Assembly: GCA_015711695.1 (NCBI GenBank)
Contig: JACVIW010000150.1
Span: forward strand, 1 to 6,131
Length of the DNA: 6,131 nt
Origin: Candidatus Geohydrothermomicrobium daggyaiense
GTDB taxonomy: Bacteria > Actinomycetota > Geothermincolia > Fen-727 > JACVIW01
Reading direction: 5' to 3'
Part shown: in pieces, positions 5,836 through 6,131 of the stretch
Layout: each line of letters starts with the position of its first letter
How positions within the stretch are numbered: the stretch's first letter is position 1
Notes under the pieces: generated by a model
Seen by the model: the letters and a program-made list of their open reading frames with translations, nothing else
The model's database searches: none
What the model was told of the DNA's origin: nothing
Position numbers and translations under genes: made by a program

Positions 5836-6131
5836 TTGCCAAAACTGGAAGAGGGCTGGTTCGCGAAACGTTCGACACTTGTGTTCTTATCGCTTGTCGC
5901 GGCTTATCTTCTTACCAGGCTTATATTTATCCGAAGCCTTCCCATCTTTTACGATGAGAGCATATACATACGCTGGGCTCAAGAGGCTCTTTTCGGTGGT
6001 AGATGGCTTGTTTCCTTGAGCGATGGGAAACCCCCGCTTCACGTATGGTGGATGGTGCCCTTCATAAAATTTTTCCGCGATCCTCTCTCGGCAGGTCGAA
6101 TCGCTTCATGCTTTGCGGGGCTCTTATCTTT
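5836..6131 (+). CDS. GT39/PMT-type (ArnT/RgtA-like) membrane glycosyltransferase, N-terminal fragment running off the window
   Basis: The first 98 codons are present, starting at TTG 5836. A short polar start (PKLEEGWFAKRS) leads to a first membrane helix (about residues 15-35). Then comes FYDESIYIRWA (40-50), whose Asp-Glu pair is the conserved first-loop signature of GT39 enzymes that use polyprenyl-phosphate sugar donors outside the membrane. It continues GKPPLHVWWMVPFIKFF, then RDPLSAGRIASCFAGLL, matching the family pattern of a Lys-Pro-Pro-Leu segment and an Arg-containing second helix. Family members add sugars to lipid A, other lipids or proteins, and this fragment cannot show which. 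It is divergent from the GT-C-like gene across a 565-nt gap. No frameshift is visible in the part present. Confidence 0.82.
   Translation, partial: MPKLEEGWFAKRSTLVFLSLVAAYLLTRLIFIRSLPIFYDESIYIRWAQEALFGGRWLVSLSDGKPPLHVWWMVPFIKFFRDPLSAGRIASCFAGLLS

Noticed and set aside
1..6131. CRISPR array, tRNA, rRNA, transposase or attachment site
   Set aside because: No regularly spaced repeats, cloverleaf pattern, rRNA-like stretch, transposase motif or terminal inverted repeats were seen on either strand.

Overview
The window comes from a bacterial genome, or a bacterial metagenome contig, of moderate GC by eye. Canonical Shine-Dalgarno sites and the gene families point to Bacteria, but I cannot name a phylum. 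Every recognisable gene belongs to the machinery that moves sugars from lipid carriers at the membrane: one family 2 (GT2) glycosyltransferase tail and three large polytopic GT-C-type proteins. This looks like part of a cell-surface glycosylation or polysaccharide region.

Layout: positions 3-560 (+) hold the C-terminal end of a membrane-anchored GT2 glycosyltransferase that enters from the left. About 100 nt separate it from a convergent minus-strand pair. The downstream member (662-2965) is a DUF2723-type (GT117/TMEM260-like) membrane glycosyltransferase with a C-terminal TPR domain. The upstream member spans 3029-5266. It reads as one ancestral polytopic protein of about 745 residues, but two compensating single-base frameshifts (near 4478 and near 4208-4211) break it into three reading frames. 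It starts at GTG 5266 behind a near-perfect ribosome binding site.

A 565-nt gap (5271-5835) follows, between that gene and a divergent plus-strand gene. It contains no convincing ordinary gene but is rich in small repeats: a diverged 30-nt direct repeat pair, a 12-nt perfect tandem repeat inside a tiny Tyr/Trp-rich reading frame, two adjacent hairpins, and a second diverged repeat pair. The window ends inside the N-terminus of a GT39/PMT-type (ArnT/RgtA-like) glycosyltransferase (TTG start at 5836).

Inferred joint role: cytoplasmic GT2 enzymes of this type usually load a sugar onto a polyprenyl carrier or build a lipid-linked glycan. GT-C enzymes then transfer sugars on the outer face of the membrane to protein, lipid or polysaccharide. 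Specific substrates cannot be read from this sequence. I found no clear new biological system. The most notable items are the doubly frameshifted GT-C gene and the repeat-rich divergent intergenic region.
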